NCBI RefSeq assembly: GCF_030124325.1
Contig: NZ_JASKLR010000001.1
Span: 186,001-250,000, forward strand
Reading direction: 5' to 3'
DNA from: Sinorhizobium sp. 8-89
GTDB taxonomy: Bacteria > Pseudomonadota > Alphaproteobacteria > Rhizobiales > Rhizobiaceae
Length of the DNA: 64,000 nucleotides
This document shows, one piece after another, positions 37,765-47,669 of this stretch (its first letter is position 1; every line of letters begins with the position of its first letter). Position numbers and translations under genes: made by a program. The notes below the pieces were generated by a model. It worked only from the letters and a program-made list of their open reading frames with translations, was not told where the DNA came from and ran no database searches.

Positions 37765-38787
37765 ATGACCATGAAAGCCGCTGTGGTACGCGAGTTCGGC
37801 AAGCCGCTTGTCATCGAGGAAGTGCCTGTACCGAGGCCCGGGCCCGGCCAGGTCCTCATTAAATACGAGGCGACGGGCGTCTGCCACACCGACCTGCATG
37901 CTGCAAAGGGTGATTGGCCGGTGAAGCCGAACCCGCCGTTCATTCCCGGCCATGAAGGGGTGGGCTATATCGCCAAGCTCGGCGCGGGCGTCACGGGGCT
38001 GAGGGAAGGCGACCGCGTCGGGGTTCCATGGCTGCACACCGCCTGCGGCTGCTGCACACCCTGCCGCACCGGCTGGGAAACGCTTTGCGGCAGCCAGCAG
38101 AATACCGGCTATTCGGTCGACGGCACCTTCGCGCAATATGGGCTGGCCGATCCGGATTTCGTCGGACGGCTGCCTGCCAAGCTGGAGTTTGGCCCGGCGG
38201 CGCCGGTGCTTTGCGCCGGGGTCACGGTCTACAAGGGACTGAAGGAGACGGAAGTGAGGCCCGGTGAATGGGTACTCGTCTCCGGCATCGGCGGCCTCGG
38301 TCATATGGCCGTGCAATATGCCAAGGCCATGGGCATGCACGTCGCCGCCGCCGATATCTTCCCCGACAAGCTCGCGCTTGCCGAGAGGCTCGGGGCCGAC
38401 CTCGTCATCGATGCAAGATTGCGCGACGCGGCGGAGGAGGTAAAGAAGCGAACCGGAGGGGTCCACGGAGCGCTGGTGACGGCGGTCTCACCAAAGGCGA
38501 TGGAGCAGGCCTACAACATGCTGCGTTCCAAGGGCACGATGGCGCTCGTCGGCCTGCCGCCGGGCCAGATCTGCCTGCCGATCTTCGATACGGTCCTGAA
38601 GCGCATCACCGTGCGTGGCTCGATCGTCGGCACTCGTCAGGATCTGGAGGAGGCTCTGGAATTTGCGGGGGAGGGCAAGGTCGCGGCCCACTTTTCCTGG
38701 GACAGGCTCGAGAACATCAACACCATCTTCGAGTGCATGGAGGAGGGCAGGATCGATGGCCGCATCGTCCTCGATCTCAACGGCTAG
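37765..38787 (+). CDS. adhA: Zinc-dependent alcohol dehydrogenase
   Basis: The start is the ATG at 37765 (MTMKAAVV), with CGGAGGAG upstream; longer frames from 37582 are shadows. The 340-aa medium-chain dehydrogenase has catalytic-zinc ligands in GVCHTDLHA and GHEGVG, structural-zinc cysteines in CGCCTPCRTGWETLC, and GIGGLGHMAVQYAKAMG for NAD. It oxidises short primary alcohols. Its stop codon lies inside a RIME1 copy. Confidence 0.92.
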   Translation: MTMKAAVVREFGKPLVIEEVPVPRPGPGQVLIKYEATGVCHTDLHAAKGDWPVKPNPPFIPGHEGVGYIAKLGAGVTGLREGDRVGVPWLHTACGCCTPCRTGWETLCGSQQNTGYSVDGTFAQYGLADPDFVGRLPAKLEFGPAAPVLCAGVTVYKGLKETEVRPGEWVLVSGIGGLGHMAVQYAKAMGMHVAAADIFPDKLALAERLGADLVIDARLRDAAEEVKKRTGGVHGALVTAVSPKAMEQAYNMLRSKGTMALVGLPPGQICLPIFDTVLKRITVRGSIVGTRQDLEEALEFAGEGKVAAHFSWDRLENINTIFECMEEGRIDGRIVLDLNG

Positions 38788-38890
38788 TGCATGATTCCTT
38801 AAATCGGAATCGATTTAAGGACAAAATCATGCAGCCATTCAAAGTGCTACAGCGACCTTTGGGCGTCCGATTGGGCGCGCGGCGCTGTAG
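38784..38890 (+). repeat. RIME1-like element, copy 2
   Basis: The 107-bp copy begins CTAGTGCATGATTCCTTAAA and ends GGCGCTGTAG, with both palindromes. Its first bases supply the stop codon of the alcohol dehydrogenase gene. Confidence 0.85.
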
Positions 38891-39056
38891 GCAGTGAAAC
38901 GGGACGGGGCGGTTCTTCGCCCCGCTTCGCCCGATCCAGTGCTGCCGGTAACGCAGTTTTGTACGCCATGCGCGCGCGGGTTGACTTATCTTGTCGCCGG
39001 GCGGCTTTCCTTCCGGTACCGCCCGCCTACGGAGAGGATAGCCGAAGGAGGGCGCT

Positions 39057-39932
39057 ATGAACGAACCCGTCATCACCCAAGCGATGATCGATGCCTATGA
39101 CGAATATACGCACCTGACACTGGACCGCCGCCGTTTCATGGAGACACTGACGGCGTTGGCCGGTTCCGCTGCGGCCGCTGCGGCGATTGCTCCGATGCTG
39201 GCTGCAAACAGCGCCAAGGCTGAGATGATCGCCGAGACCGATCAGCGCATTGAGGGCGAGGACATCACCTATCCGGGCGGTGATGGTGAGATGAAAGGTT
39301 ACCTCGTCCGTCCGGCCAATGCCTCCGGCAAGCTGCCGGCGGTGATTGTCATCCACGAAAACCGCGGCCTCAATCCGCATATCCGCGACGTTGCCCGCCG
39401 CATGGCGCTGGAAGGTTTTGTCGCGCTTGCGCCCGACTTCCTTTCTCCCGACGGTGGAACGCCAAACGACGAGGACAAGGCACGCGAGATGATCGGCGCG
39501 CTTGACGCCGCCGCAACCAACGAGAACGCGGTTGCAACCGTCACCTTCCTGCAGGGGCACGAAGCGAGCACGGGGAACGTCGGTGCCATCGGTTTTTGCT
39601 GGGGCGGCGGTGTCGTCAACCGCCTGGCCGTCAATTCGCCCGATCTCAAGGCCGGGGTCGCCTATTACGGGGCTCAGCCGAAGGCCGAGGATGTTCCGAG
39701 GATCAAGGCCGCAATGCTGCTGCACTATGCCGGGCTCGATGAACGCATCAATGCCGGCATCGAAGACTATCGCAAGGCGCTGACGGCGAACGGCAAGGAC
39801 GCCACGATCCACGTCTATGACGGCGTCAACCACGCCTTCAACAATGACACCTCTGCCGCCCGCTACAACAAGGCCGCAGCCGATCTCGCCTGGAGCCGGA
39901 CGGTCGAATTCCTCAAGGCAAAACTCGCCTGA
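39057..39932 (+). CDS. Dienelactone hydrolase family protein, Tat-exported
   Basis: The 291-aa protein has a twin-arginine-type signal (DRRRFMETLTALAGSAAA, about 22-39) and an AKA-type cleavage region. The alpha/beta-hydrolase triad is nucleophile Cys in GFCWGG, Asp in GLDERI and His in NHAFNND. Dienelactone hydrolases open enol-lactone rings in chloroaromatic breakdown, but many family members act on other esters. Export to the periplasm is inferred from the signal. Confidence 0.9.
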   Translation: MNEPVITQAMIDAYDEYTHLTLDRRRFMETLTALAGSAAAAAAIAPMLAANSAKAEMIAETDQRIEGEDITYPGGDGEMKGYLVRPANASGKLPAVIVIHENRGLNPHIRDVARRMALEGFVALAPDFLSPDGGTPNDEDKAREMIGALDAAATNENAVATVTFLQGHEASTGNVGAIGFCWGGGVVNRLAVNSPDLKAGVAYYGAQPKAEDVPRIKAAMLLHYAGLDERINAGIEDYRKALTANGKDATIHVYDGVNHAFNNDTSAARYNKAAADLAWSRTVEFLKAKLA

Positions 39933-40002
39933 GACTTTCTACAGCGGCCTGCGCTTCGTGGTCGCGGCTCCGCAAATACCGCCGAATAAAAATATCGAAG
40001 AA

Positions 40003-40037
40003 GAAAGCCACGCCGCGGTCCCGGGGGCGTGGCTTTC
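40003..40037. terminator. Bidirectional terminator between convergent genes
   Basis: GAAAGCCACGCC (40003-40014) pairs with GGCGTGGCTTTC (40026-40037). It lies between the dienelactone hydrolase and LysR stops, with T-rich DNA on both sides. Confidence 0.75.
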
Positions 40038-40054
40038 ACTTTGGACGCACTTTT

Positions 40055-41005
40055 TTACCAGCCGGGCAGCATATGGCTCTGCCTGAGGCGCGGATAACGC
40101 GGATAGCTCTTCAAGTCGCCGTCAAGGTCGTCATTGACCGTGATTGGCGTGATGTTGTCGAGGCAGGCGGTGATGTGGTTGGTGATTGCGTTGGAGAGTG
40201 ACGGCGATAGGCCGGGGCGCTTCATAATGCCGATCTGCACCGGCGCCAGCGCCGGGAAGCCATCGGCCAGCGTCAACACCTTCATGCCGGGCCGCAGTGC
40301 CGATTCCGGCAGCACCGAAACCGCCATGCCGGCGAGCACGGCGGCGGCGACGACAGTCGACGACCAGCTCGTGAACAGGATCTGATATTCCTTGCCCGTG
40401 GCGTCGAGCGCCGCGCAGGCGGCTTGCCGCCACTGACAGTCGCGCCGGCCGACGGCAAGCGGGATCGGCGCGTTTTCCGGCAGCGGATGATTGATGGAGC
40501 TCACCCAGCAAAGCGGTTCCGTCCGCACCACGTCGGAAGCCCTCGCCCTCGGGTTATGGGTGACGAGCGCAATGTCGAGATCGCCCTTTGCCATTTTTTC
40601 GGCGAGGTCGACCGAGGGTTCGCAGACGATGTAGAGCTCGACGTTCGGATGCGTCTTGGCGAAACGGACGATGATCTCCGGCATGTAGCGATCGGCATAG
40701 TCGTCCGGCGTACCGATCCTGAGCGTGCCCTCGAGACGGTTGTCGTCGAAGGAGGCAATCGCCTCGTTGTTGAGGCGGATCATCCGGCGAGCGAAATTCA
40801 GGAGTCTATCGCCTTCGACGGTCAGCCGGTTGCCGCGCCCGTCCTTCATGAAAAGCGCCTTGCCGATCCGCTCTTCCAGACGCCGCATCTGCATCGACAC
40901 AGCCGATTGCGTCTTGAACACACGATCGGCAGCCTTGGTGAAGCTACCCGTATCTGCAATGGCAACGAAGGTTTGCAACTGGTCGATATCGAGCGGTGCT
41001 GACAT
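40055..41005 (-). CDS. LysR-family transcriptional regulator
   Basis: The ATG at 41005 (MSAPLDIDQLQTF) is preferred to 41050. The 316-aa protein has the winged HTH at residues about 8-66 (FVAIADTGSFTKAADRVFKTQSAVSMQMRRLE across two blocks) and a substrate-binding domain after about 95. It converges on the dienelactone hydrolase gene. Its target is unknown; LysR regulators often control a divergent gene, here the DUF1127 gene at 41211. Confidence 0.93.
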   Translation of the reverse strand: MSAPLDIDQLQTFVAIADTGSFTKAADRVFKTQSAVSMQMRRLEERIGKALFMKDGRGNRLTVEGDRLLNFARRMIRLNNEAIASFDDNRLEGTLRIGTPDDYADRYMPEIIVRFAKTHPNVELYIVCEPSVDLAEKMAKGDLDIALVTHNPRARASDVVRTEPLCWVSSINHPLPENAPIPLAVGRRDCQWRQAACAALDATGKEYQILFTSWSSTVVAAAVLAGMAVSVLPESALRPGMKVLTLADGFPALAPVQIGIMKRPGLSPSLSNAITNHITACLDNITPITVNDDLDGDLKSYPRYPRLRQSHMLPGW

Positions 41006-41210
41006 GGCCGTATACCCATAAGATTGTTTGATGAATATCATTAAAAACATTCGTTGGACTGATCAATAAGGATTTGCGACTAATAGCGTGCAAATCACAT
41101 CAAGTCCTGTCCGCGAAATTCGTCGCTGACCCTAAAACTTCCGGCCTGCCCCTGCGTATGACCTCCCCGCAGGGGGTGGGCTTCTTCGTGCCTGAAAAAG
41201 GAGTACCGCC

Positions 41211-41507
41211 ATGAGCACGACCCAACACGCCTTCAATCTCGACCTCGTTGCAGGAAAGCAGCCGCTTACATCCCGCACCGCAGGCGTGACCGGCGTGCTG
41301 ACGACTGTCTGGCGCCTGTTCCGAAACCGTTGCCAGATCGCACGTCTGCAAGATCTTGATGACCGGCAGTTGCTCGACATGGGATTGAAACGCGAAGACC
41401 TGCAGGAGGCTTTGACCTCCTCCTTCTTCGACAATCCGGGAAGCTACCTGACGCGCGCGTCCCGAAACCGGGCTAACCTCTTCTACCGGGGGGTGCGCCA
41501 CGATTGA
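41211..41507 (+). CDS. DUF1127 small protein
   Basis: The 98-aa protein has a C-terminal DUF1127 block: RNRCQIARLQDLDDRQLLDMGLKREDLQ in two abutting segments. AAAAAGGAG precedes the ATG. DUF1127 proteins are small Arg-rich proteins linked in alphaproteobacteria to RNA turnover and phosphate or stress metabolism. It is followed by a RIME1 copy and a structured RNA candidate, and 205 bp separate it from the LysR gene upstream. Confidence 0.9.
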   Translation: MSTTQHAFNLDLVAGKQPLTSRTAGVTGVLTTVWRLFRNRCQIARLQDLDDRQLLDMGLKREDLQEALTSSFFDNPGSYLTRASRNRANLFYRGVRHD

Positions 41508-41512
41508 CCGTC

Positions 41513-41611
41513 CTGCTGCACGTTTCCTCAAATCCGTGCCGATTTGAACATGCAGCAAGTCAAAGTATTGCAGCGGCCGTAATGCGTCTGAAGAGACGCC
41601 GGGCGCTGTAG
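41513..41611 (+). repeat. RIME1-like element, copy 3
   Basis: The 99-bp copy (CTGCTGCACGTTTCCTCAAA ... GGGCGCTGTAG) follows the DUF1127 stop by 5 bp. Confidence 0.8.
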
Positions 41612-41640
41612 GCGCATCCCGCCGCCTTGGATGCGCCAAT

Positions 41641-41796
41641 ACGGCATGGTCCGCCAGAGGTTGCCGCCTTCGCGGATCATGCCGTGAGATTCCGGTTTGC
41701 GGTGCGTCGACCGCACCGAACGTTCCCCGCAGGGTATGAGCCAATAGACCCTGCCGCTTGCCCGGTACATGACCAAGACATGTACCGGGCTTTTTT
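41641..41796 (+). ncRNA. Candidate structured small RNA or processed 3' UTR
   Basis: Four stems lie in tandem: 41641-41654 with 41672-41685 (13 of 14 Watson-Crick, one G-U), 41700-41706 with 41712-41718, 41729-41735 with 41748-41754, and a perfect 12-bp stem 41760-41771/41779-41790 followed by six T (41791-41796), a textbook Rho-independent terminator. Another GGCGCATC/GATGCGCC stem lies at 41611-41637. No ORF is supportable. Multi-hairpin sRNAs of 100-160 nt with such terminators (the alpha-r families) are known in Sinorhizobium; I cannot assign it to one. No clear promoter was seen, so it may derive from the DUF1127 transcript. Confidence 0.6.
41760..41796 (+). terminator. Rho-independent terminator
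   Basis: GCCCGGTACATG pairs with CATGTACCGGGC around ACCAAGA, then TTTTTT. It ends the candidate RNA or the DUF1127 transcript. Confidence 0.9.
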
Positions 41797-41915
41797 GCAC
41801 GATTCTGCGAGGACTGCAGTCATCGGAGGAAGCAAAGCTTGGACCCTGCTTCTCGCCCGTGAACGATCTGGCGGTTTGAACTGCGCAATCCCCAGGGAAA
41901 ACTATTTTTGCGGAA

Positions 41916-42734
41916 TCAGGCCTTGTCGCCCGAACTTTTCTTATAGCTCTCGAACAGAGCGTCGATGTTCTTCTGGTATTCCTTCTGCATTTCGAGCCCG
42001 CTGTCGAACATCGTGTTCATCATTTCGGAGAATTGCGCGAAGGCCGGATTTTCCGCAGGAGCTTTTTCAGGCGCGCCCGCGCCGTTCTGCATCATGTCCT
42101 GAAATGCCTTGACGAAAGGGTTGCCGGCGAAGATATCGGGCGTTTTCTGTTTATCTTCCGTCTTTGCCGTGCCGAAGAAACCCTGCATCGCCTGAATGAA
42201 GGGATTGTCGAAGGCGGTTTGGGCAGGTTCTGGCTTCTTGGCCAGCCCCGTTGCCTCCATCCATTGCCGCATCATCACCATCATTGGATTGTTTGCAAAG
42301 GCATCTCCGGACGTGCCGGTCGTTTGTCTGAAGAGGCCGCCCATTAATGTGCTCGCCATTACCGGCAGCATCTGCTTGTAGATCTCCTGGCCGATGCCGG
42401 TCATCTGCGCCGCTTGCGCGGCGATCGCGCGTGACATCTCCTTGGAGCCGAAGAGCTGGCCGAGGATGCCGTTGCCATCCGCCATGCCCTGTGGCGTGAA
42501 TGCCTGGCTCATGTCCTCGAAGTACTTTGCGTAATTGCCGGTCGAAAGCGCACCCAGCAACGCACCGAAATCATAGGGATTGGCCGTGTTGCGCTTGAAG
42601 GCCGTGGAGAAAGCGGGCAGAAGCGCCGCCGTCGCCTTCATCATTTGTTCCTGGGCGAGGCCGAACTGCTTCGCCATCATTTCGATGGCCTTGCCGTTCT
42701 GCGCCTGTGCGAACATGTCAAAAAGCGGTGCCAT
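41916..42734 (-). CDS. DUF937 domain protein
   Basis: The ATG at 42734 (MAPLFDMFAQAQ) is the likely start; a longer frame goes to 42773. The 272-aa protein is helical and Met/Ala/Phe-rich with a DUF937-type N-terminal region (GKAIEMMAKQFGLAQEQMMKA). The repeated NNPMM/NPFIQAMQ/NPFVKAFQ motifs suggest internal helical repeats. Function is unknown; it lies alone downstream of gshA on the same strand. Confidence 0.8.
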   Translation of the reverse strand: MAPLFDMFAQAQNGKAIEMMAKQFGLAQEQMMKATAALLPAFSTAFKRNTANPYDFGALLGALSTGNYAKYFEDMSQAFTPQGMADGNGILGQLFGSKEMSRAIAAQAAQMTGIGQEIYKQMLPVMASTLMGGLFRQTTGTSGDAFANNPMMVMMRQWMEATGLAKKPEPAQTAFDNPFIQAMQGFFGTAKTEDKQKTPDIFAGNPFVKAFQDMMQNGAGAPEKAPAENPAFAQFSEMMNTMFDSGLEMQKEYQKNIDALFESYKKSSGDKA

Positions 42735-42909
42735 CCCATTTCCTTCCCGGCCGAACGACGCATGTCGCTGCACTATAACGGGAATTGGTGGACTTCAAAC
42801 CGCTTTTTAAACGGCGTGGGCAGCACCGGGCCGGAGCGAAGGCAGCTTCTAGGCCTTTGAACCTGCGCGATTGCGGACGGAAACCGTTACATACTTTTCC
42901 AGGAATTGC

Positions 42910-44283
42910 TCAATACTGGTATTCGGCGAAGACCGGTTCGACAGAGCCGTTCCAACGGCCGTTGTAAAGGGCCAGCAGGTCCTCGGCGAGCGTCGCTTTT
43001 TTCGCCAGCACTTCGTCGAGCGGCGCCAGGAATTGGCTTTCGTCTATTCCGTCGCCGTTGAGCCGATTGCGCCGCTTCAGGCCGTCGCGCGAAATCGTCA
43101 AAACTTCACGCGCGATATCGAAGAGGGAGGTTGTGCCGAGCTTTGCCGAAAGCGCTTGGCCAGGTACGGCGTCCCGCAACGCCTGCACATCGTCGTAACT
43201 CCAGCCGCGCGTCAGCGTCTCGGCGTCCGCGAGCGCCTCGTCGTCATAGAGCAGGCCGACCCAGAAGGCCGGCAGCGCGCAGATCCGGCGCCAGGGGCCG
43301 CCGTCGGCGCCGCGCATCTCGAGGAAGCGCTTCAGCCGGACATCGGGGAAGAGCGTCGAAAGGTGATTGGCCCAGTCGCCCATATTGGGCTGCCACTCGG
43401 CAACCTCGCCCTTGAGCGCACCCGCCATGAACTGGCGGAACGTTACATCGGTACAGTCATGATAATGCCCGTCGCGAACGACGAAATACATCGGCACGTC
43501 GAGCGCCCATTCGACATAGTCGGCAAAGCCGAATTCCGGTTTGAAGGCAGCCGGCAACAGGCCGGCGCGCTGATTGTCCGTATCGCGCCAGATGTCGCCC
43601 CGCCAGGAAAGGAGGCCGTTCGGCTTGCCGTCGGTGAAAGGCGAGCTTGCGAAGAGAGCGGTTGCAAGAGGCTGCAGCTTCATCGAAACCTGCATCTTGC
43701 GCCGCATATCCTCCTCGGAGGAGAAGTCGAGGTTCACCTGGATCGTGCAGGTGCGATACATCATGTCGAGGCCCTTGGTGCCGACCTTCGGCATGTAGCG
43801 CGTCATGATATCGTATCGCGACTTCGGCATGCGCGGCGTTTCGGCAAATGTCCACTTCGGGCTGCCGCCAATGCCGAGGAAGCGTATCCCGAGCGGTTCG
43901 GCAATTTCCCGAAGAACTGCCAGGTGTTGGTTGGATTCCTTGCAGGTCTGATGCAGGTTTTCGAGCGGCGCGCCGGAGAGTTCGAACTGTCCGCCCGGCT
44001 CCAGCGAGATCGCGCCGTTGCCTGAATGCTCGGCAAGCCCGATGATGTTGCCCTCGTCGACGATCGGCTCCCAACCGCTCCTTTCGGCCATGCCGTTCAA
44101 AAGCGCCTGAATGCTGGCTTCGCCTAAATAGGGTACAGGGCTGTTGTCCGCCTTGAAGAAGGCGAATTTCTCGTGTTCCGTCCCGATCCGAAACTTCTCT
44201 TTCGGCTTGGATCCCGACGCCAGATAGGCGGTCAGTTCAGCGACAGAGGTAACCGGCGTCTGGTCGGTGGTGTCTCGGGCCAT
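42910..44283 (-). CDS. gshA: Glutamate-cysteine ligase (plant/alphaproteobacterial type)
   Basis: The 457-aa protein matches the GCS2/plant-type family: IGTEHEKFAF near residues 38-47 with catalytic glutamates, GAISLEPGGQFELSG, and MYRTCTIQVNLD. It makes gamma-glutamylcysteine, the first step of glutathione synthesis, in the cytoplasm. Its length fits the family. It is followed by DUF937 and preceded by a RIME1 copy. Confidence 0.93.
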   Translation of the reverse strand: MARDTTDQTPVTSVAELTAYLASGSKPKEKFRIGTEHEKFAFFKADNSPVPYLGEASIQALLNGMAERSGWEPIVDEGNIIGLAEHSGNGAISLEPGGQFELSGAPLENLHQTCKESNQHLAVLREIAEPLGIRFLGIGGSPKWTFAETPRMPKSRYDIMTRYMPKVGTKGLDMMYRTCTIQVNLDFSSEEDMRRKMQVSMKLQPLATALFASSPFTDGKPNGLLSWRGDIWRDTDNQRAGLLPAAFKPEFGFADYVEWALDVPMYFVVRDGHYHDCTDVTFRQFMAGALKGEVAEWQPNMGDWANHLSTLFPDVRLKRFLEMRGADGGPWRRICALPAFWVGLLYDDEALADAETLTRGWSYDDVQALRDAVPGQALSAKLGTTSLFDIAREVLTISRDGLKRRNRLNGDGIDESQFLAPLDEVLAKKATLAEDLLALYNGRWNGSVEPVFAEYQY

Positions 44284-44408
44284 AAGCGTCTTCTTTGTTT
44301 GAGCGGCTCTGCCGGGCAGCAGGAGCGATGGTGGGTGCTTGAACCGTAATCAGGTGCGGTGCAAGTGAATTTCTTTCAAGATCTCCTCAAAAAAACTTCC
44401 CACCGCCG

Positions 44409-44505
44409 GATTTCTTAAACCAGAGCCGATTCAAGGGCAAATCATGCAGCAATTCAAAGCGCTACAGCAATCTTTGCGCGTCTGATGAGACATGCGGCCC
44501 TGTAG
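44409..44505 (+). repeat. RIME1-like element, copy 4
   Basis: The roughly 97-bp copy runs from ATTTCTTAAACC to CCCTGTAG between the gshA and rsmE genes. Its first palindrome is weaker than in copies 1 and 2. Confidence 0.8.
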
Positions 44506-44525
44506 GGTGGCCAAGAGGGCGGCGA

Positions 44526-45263
44526 TCATCGCCAGTCGCCGACCGCCGCCTGGATGACCGCCATCGCCGCAACCGCTGCCGTATCCGCGCGCAGGATTCG
44601 CGGCCCGAGCGGTATCGCCGTTACAAAGTCGAGGCTATACAGCAATGTCCGCTCGGCTTCGGAAAAGCCACCTTCAGGGCCGATCAGCAGGGCGAGTTGA
44701 CGCTCGCCGATTGCCTGCAGGATCGGCAGCGGATTCTGGCTCTCTTTGCCCTCGTCGCAGAAGATGATGCGGCGATCTCGCGGCCAGGTCGCAAGGAGGT
44801 CTTCGAGTTTTCTCGGGTTGTCGACCTGGGGAATGCCGAGGACGCCGCATTGTTCGGCTGCTTCGATCACATTCGCGCGAACCCGGTCGAGGCTGCCGAT
44901 TTTGCCTTGAACGTGCTGTGTCATCACCGGCTGCAGACGACCGGCACCCATCTCGACGGCCTTCTGGACGAGGTAGTCGAGCCGGCCGACCTTGAGCGGC
45001 GCAAACAGGTAGACGAGGTCGCAAGGTGCGGGCTGCGGACGCGTCTGTTCGACCGCGGTGAGAAGGAGGCGCTTCCTGGACGGCAGCGACAGTTCCGCCC
45101 GCCACTCGCCGTCGCGGCCGTTGAAGACCAGCACGGACGCGCCCTCGTCGAAGCGCAGCACGTTGATGAGATAGTTGTACTGTTCCTTGGTGGCCTCATG
45201 TGCCGAGCCGGCGTGAAGCGGGCTTTCGACGAACAGGCGCTGCATACGGAAATTGGCACGCAA
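44526..45263 (-). CDS. rsmE: 16S rRNA (uracil-1498-N3)-methyltransferase
   Basis: The 245-aa protein has a PUA-like N-terminal domain and an SPOUT methyltransferase domain with [13 protein letters not shown] and [17 protein letters not shown] knot motifs. I chose the TTG at 45263 ([11 protein letters not shown]) because AAGG lies 8 bases before it; a GTG at 45272 and an ATG at 45245 are alternatives. The longer frame to 45614 is a shadow of the phosphate transporter. The start is 11 bp from the transporter stop, suggesting one operon. Confidence 0.9.
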   Translation of the reverse strand: MRANFRMQRLFVESPLHAGSAHEATKEQYNYLINVLRFDEGASVLVFNGRDGEWRAELSLPSRKRLLLTAVEQTRPQPAPCDLVYLFAPLKVGRLDYLVQKAVEMGAGRLQPVMTQHVQGKIGSLDRVRANVIEAAEQCGVLGIPQVDNPRKLEDLLATWPRDRRIIFCDEGKESQNPLPILQAIGERQLALLIGPEGGFSEAERTLLYSLDFVTAIPLGPRILRADTAAVAAMAVIQAAVGDWR

Positions 45264-45274
45264 TTCGGTCACCT

Positions 45275-46777
45275 TCAGAGGAAAAGGCCGGACAGGATGA
45301 GGTAGACGACTGCGGAGAGCAGGGCGGACGCCGGCACGGTAATGACCCAGGCCGCAATGATCGTCAGGAAATGGGAGCGGCGCACCAGCCGACGGCGACG
45401 CACTTCGGCGAAATTGGTCTCCGCCGAGCCCATGAAATCCGCCTGTCCGGTCTTTTGGCGAACATATTCCAGCCGCCGTCTGGAGTGGCGCGTATACCAT
45501 TCGCGGAAGAAGCCGACGCCGAAGACTGCGCCGACTGCCGTGTGGGTGGAACTGATCGGCAGCCCGAGAGCAGATGCGAGCAACACGGTAACGGCGGTGG
45601 CAAGCGCGACACAAAAGGCGCGCATGGGATTGAGGCGCGTGATCTCTTCGCCGACGACGCGGATCAGAAGCGGCCCGTAGAGCAAGAGGCCGAGCGAAAT
45701 GCCGAGCGCACCGATGAGCAGCACCCAGAACGGCGCCCTCGCGCCTTCTGTCGATACGGCGCCACTGGCGGCAGAAACGATCGCCGACAGCGGCCCAATG
45801 GCGTTGGAGACGTCATTCGCGCCATGCGCAAAGGAAAGCAGTGCCGCGGAGAATATCAACGGCATGCGAAACAGCTTGCGTAGCGACTGGTTGCGGTTGT
45901 CGAGTCCTACCGACTGGCGGTGGATCCAGGGCTTGCTCGATACATAACAGAACATGCCTGTGAGCAGGCCGATCAGAAGACCGCTCGAGAGCGAAATGAC
46001 GGCCACATGAACGAGTGCGAAAACGGCCACATAGGCGGTGAAGGCGCCCGCCGTCACACCCAGGACGACCGGCATCCAGCGCCGCGCGGCCCCGATCTTG
46101 TCCTCGCGATAGATGATGAATTCCTTGAGGAAGGCGAGGAAAATCGCCGCGATGACGCCGCCAAACAGTGGCGATATCGACCAGCTTGCCGTGATACCGG
46201 CGAGCGCCCACCAGTTGACGCTGGAAAGACCGGCGGCGGTCATGCCGGCGCCGACGATGCCGCCGATGATCGAGTGAGTGGTTGACACAGGCGCGCGCGA
46301 ATAGGTGGCGATGTTAATCCAGGCTGCGGACGAGATAAGCGCGGCCATCATCACCCAGACGAGCGCCGAAGGATCGACGAGCCCGCCATCGACGATGCCG
46401 GCCTCGATCGTAAGCGTGACTTTCCGCCCCGCGATCAGGGCACCCGCGACTTCGAAGACGGCGGCGATGCCCAAGGCCGTTGCCATCGTTATCGCTTTCG
46501 CGCCGACGGCGGCGCCGACGTTGTTCGTCACGTCGTTGGCGCCGATGTTCATCGCCATGTAACCGGCAATCGCCGCCGCCGCGACGACGATGGCGGCACC
46601 GGACGAGCCGGTCACATAGGTTGCCGCGAATGCCATGCTGAGAAGAAGGAAGAGCAGCGCGAGGCCGGGGGCAGCCAACCTGCGCATCACGTGATGCGAT
46701 GCTTCCTCGGCAAGGCTGAGCTTGTCGAGGTCCTTGTCGAGGGTCAGCTTTTCCAGGCGCGGACGCGGCTTGGCCAC
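45275..46777 (-). CDS. pit: PiT-family inorganic phosphate transporter
   Basis: The 500-aa membrane protein has the duplicated PiT signature: [20 protein letters not shown] in the first half and [18 protein letters not shown] in the second, with about ten to twelve helices and a cytoplasmic loop near the middle. PiT carriers are low-affinity, H+-driven phosphate or metal-phosphate transporters of the inner membrane. It lies upstream of rsmE. Confidence 0.93.
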   Translation of the reverse strand: MAKPRPRLEKLTLDKDLDKLSLAEEASHHVMRRLAAPGLALLFLLLSMAFAATYVTGSSGAAIVVAAAAIAGYMAMNIGANDVTNNVGAAVGAKAITMATALGIAAVFEVAGALIAGRKVTLTIEAGIVDGGLVDPSALVWVMMAALISSAAWINIATYSRAPVSTTHSIIGGIVGAGMTAAGLSSVNWWALAGITASWSISPLFGGVIAAIFLAFLKEFIIYREDKIGAARRWMPVVLGVTAGAFTAYVAVFALVHVAVISLSSGLLIGLLTGMFCYVSSKPWIHRQSVGLDNRNQSLRKLFRMPLIFSAALLSFAHGANDVSNAIGPLSAIVSAASGAVSTEGARAPFWVLLIGALGISLGLLLYGPLLIRVVGEEITRLNPMRAFCVALATAVTVLLASALGLPISSTHTAVGAVFGVGFFREWYTRHSRRRLEYVRQKTGQADFMGSAETNFAEVRRRRLVRRSHFLTIIAAWVITVPASALLSAVVYLILSGLFL

Positions 46778-46913
46778 AGTCGATCTCCATTCACTTAATC
46801 GCCAGTAGCGCTACAGGTCAGCGTGTTCAAGCGGAATTGGCGGGAGAATGGCGGCTATGGCCAACGGGCGCTTTTTTCACACGGGCCGGGCACCGCCCAC
46901 CCAAATCCGGCCG

Positions 46914-47420
46914 TCAGCCGTTGGCGCTCTTGGGCACGGGCGCGGGAAGCGCTGACATCCGTTCGCCGAAGTTCAGGATGAGGCTTTTCAGTGAGGGTTC
47001 GGCGACGCGGTTTGCCGCCTCCTGGTAAGTGACCCACTCAAGTCGCCGTGCACCCTTCTCAGGGAAATTCTTGCAGAAGTCATCGACTTCAAGCGCGTGC
47101 ACCTGAACCTTGCAGGAGATCTTCAGGCCATGATTCATGCGCTTCTGGTAGACATAGGCGCCGATTGCGGTCTTGTGCACCTTGCCTTTCACGCCGGCCT
47201 CTTCATAGGCTTCGCGCTCCGCGACCTCGTGTGCCCGTTTGCCCTGCATTGGCCAGCCTTTTGGAATGACCCAGCGGCCGGTGTCGCGACTGGTGATGAG
47301 GAGGATTTCCAGCGCCCGCGTCTTCTTGCGGAGACGGTAGCAGAGCGCGGCATATTGCATGCGCGCCGGGCGGCGCAACATCAGATGCACATCAGCAGCT
47401 AGCCGGTTCAAGAAGTTCAA
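46914..47420 (-). CDS. Nudix hydrolase
   Basis: The 168-aa protein has the Nudix box GKRAHEVAEREAYEEAGV, preceded by WVIPKGWP. Members hydrolyse nucleoside diphosphate-linked substrates such as dinucleoside polyphosphates; similar short proteobacterial proteins are annotated as diphosphoinositol-polyphosphate phosphohydrolase-like. It lies 136 bp upstream of the phosphate transporter on the same strand. Confidence 0.92.
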   Translation of the reverse strand: MNFLNRLAADVHLMLRRPARMQYAALCYRLRKKTRALEILLITSRDTGRWVIPKGWPMQGKRAHEVAEREAYEEAGVKGKVHKTAIGAYVYQKRMNHGLKISCKVQVHALEVDDFCKNFPEKGARRLEWVTYQEAANRVAEPSLKSLILNFGERMSALPAPVPKSANG

Positions 47421-47669
47421 GGGCGCAATTACTCCTGCGAATCAATGGACATCAATTACTGGACAAGTATGACGCGCCTATCTTGCCTGTAAATGACGTC
47501 GGTCCAGCGGTTAACTGGCGAGACGGCGTCGCGGTTCCGACAGCCTCGCTACTCCAGCACTAAATATATGTACGCGCTTTCATTTCGCCAAAAAAACAGT
47601 CCCGCCAGGCCTTCGGGCTGCATTCCGCTGAATTTCATGGGGAACGCAAGGCGGATAAGCTTCAGGATA

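Noticed and set aside
42871..44025. 384-aa plus-strand frame
   Set aside because: Antisense to gshA.
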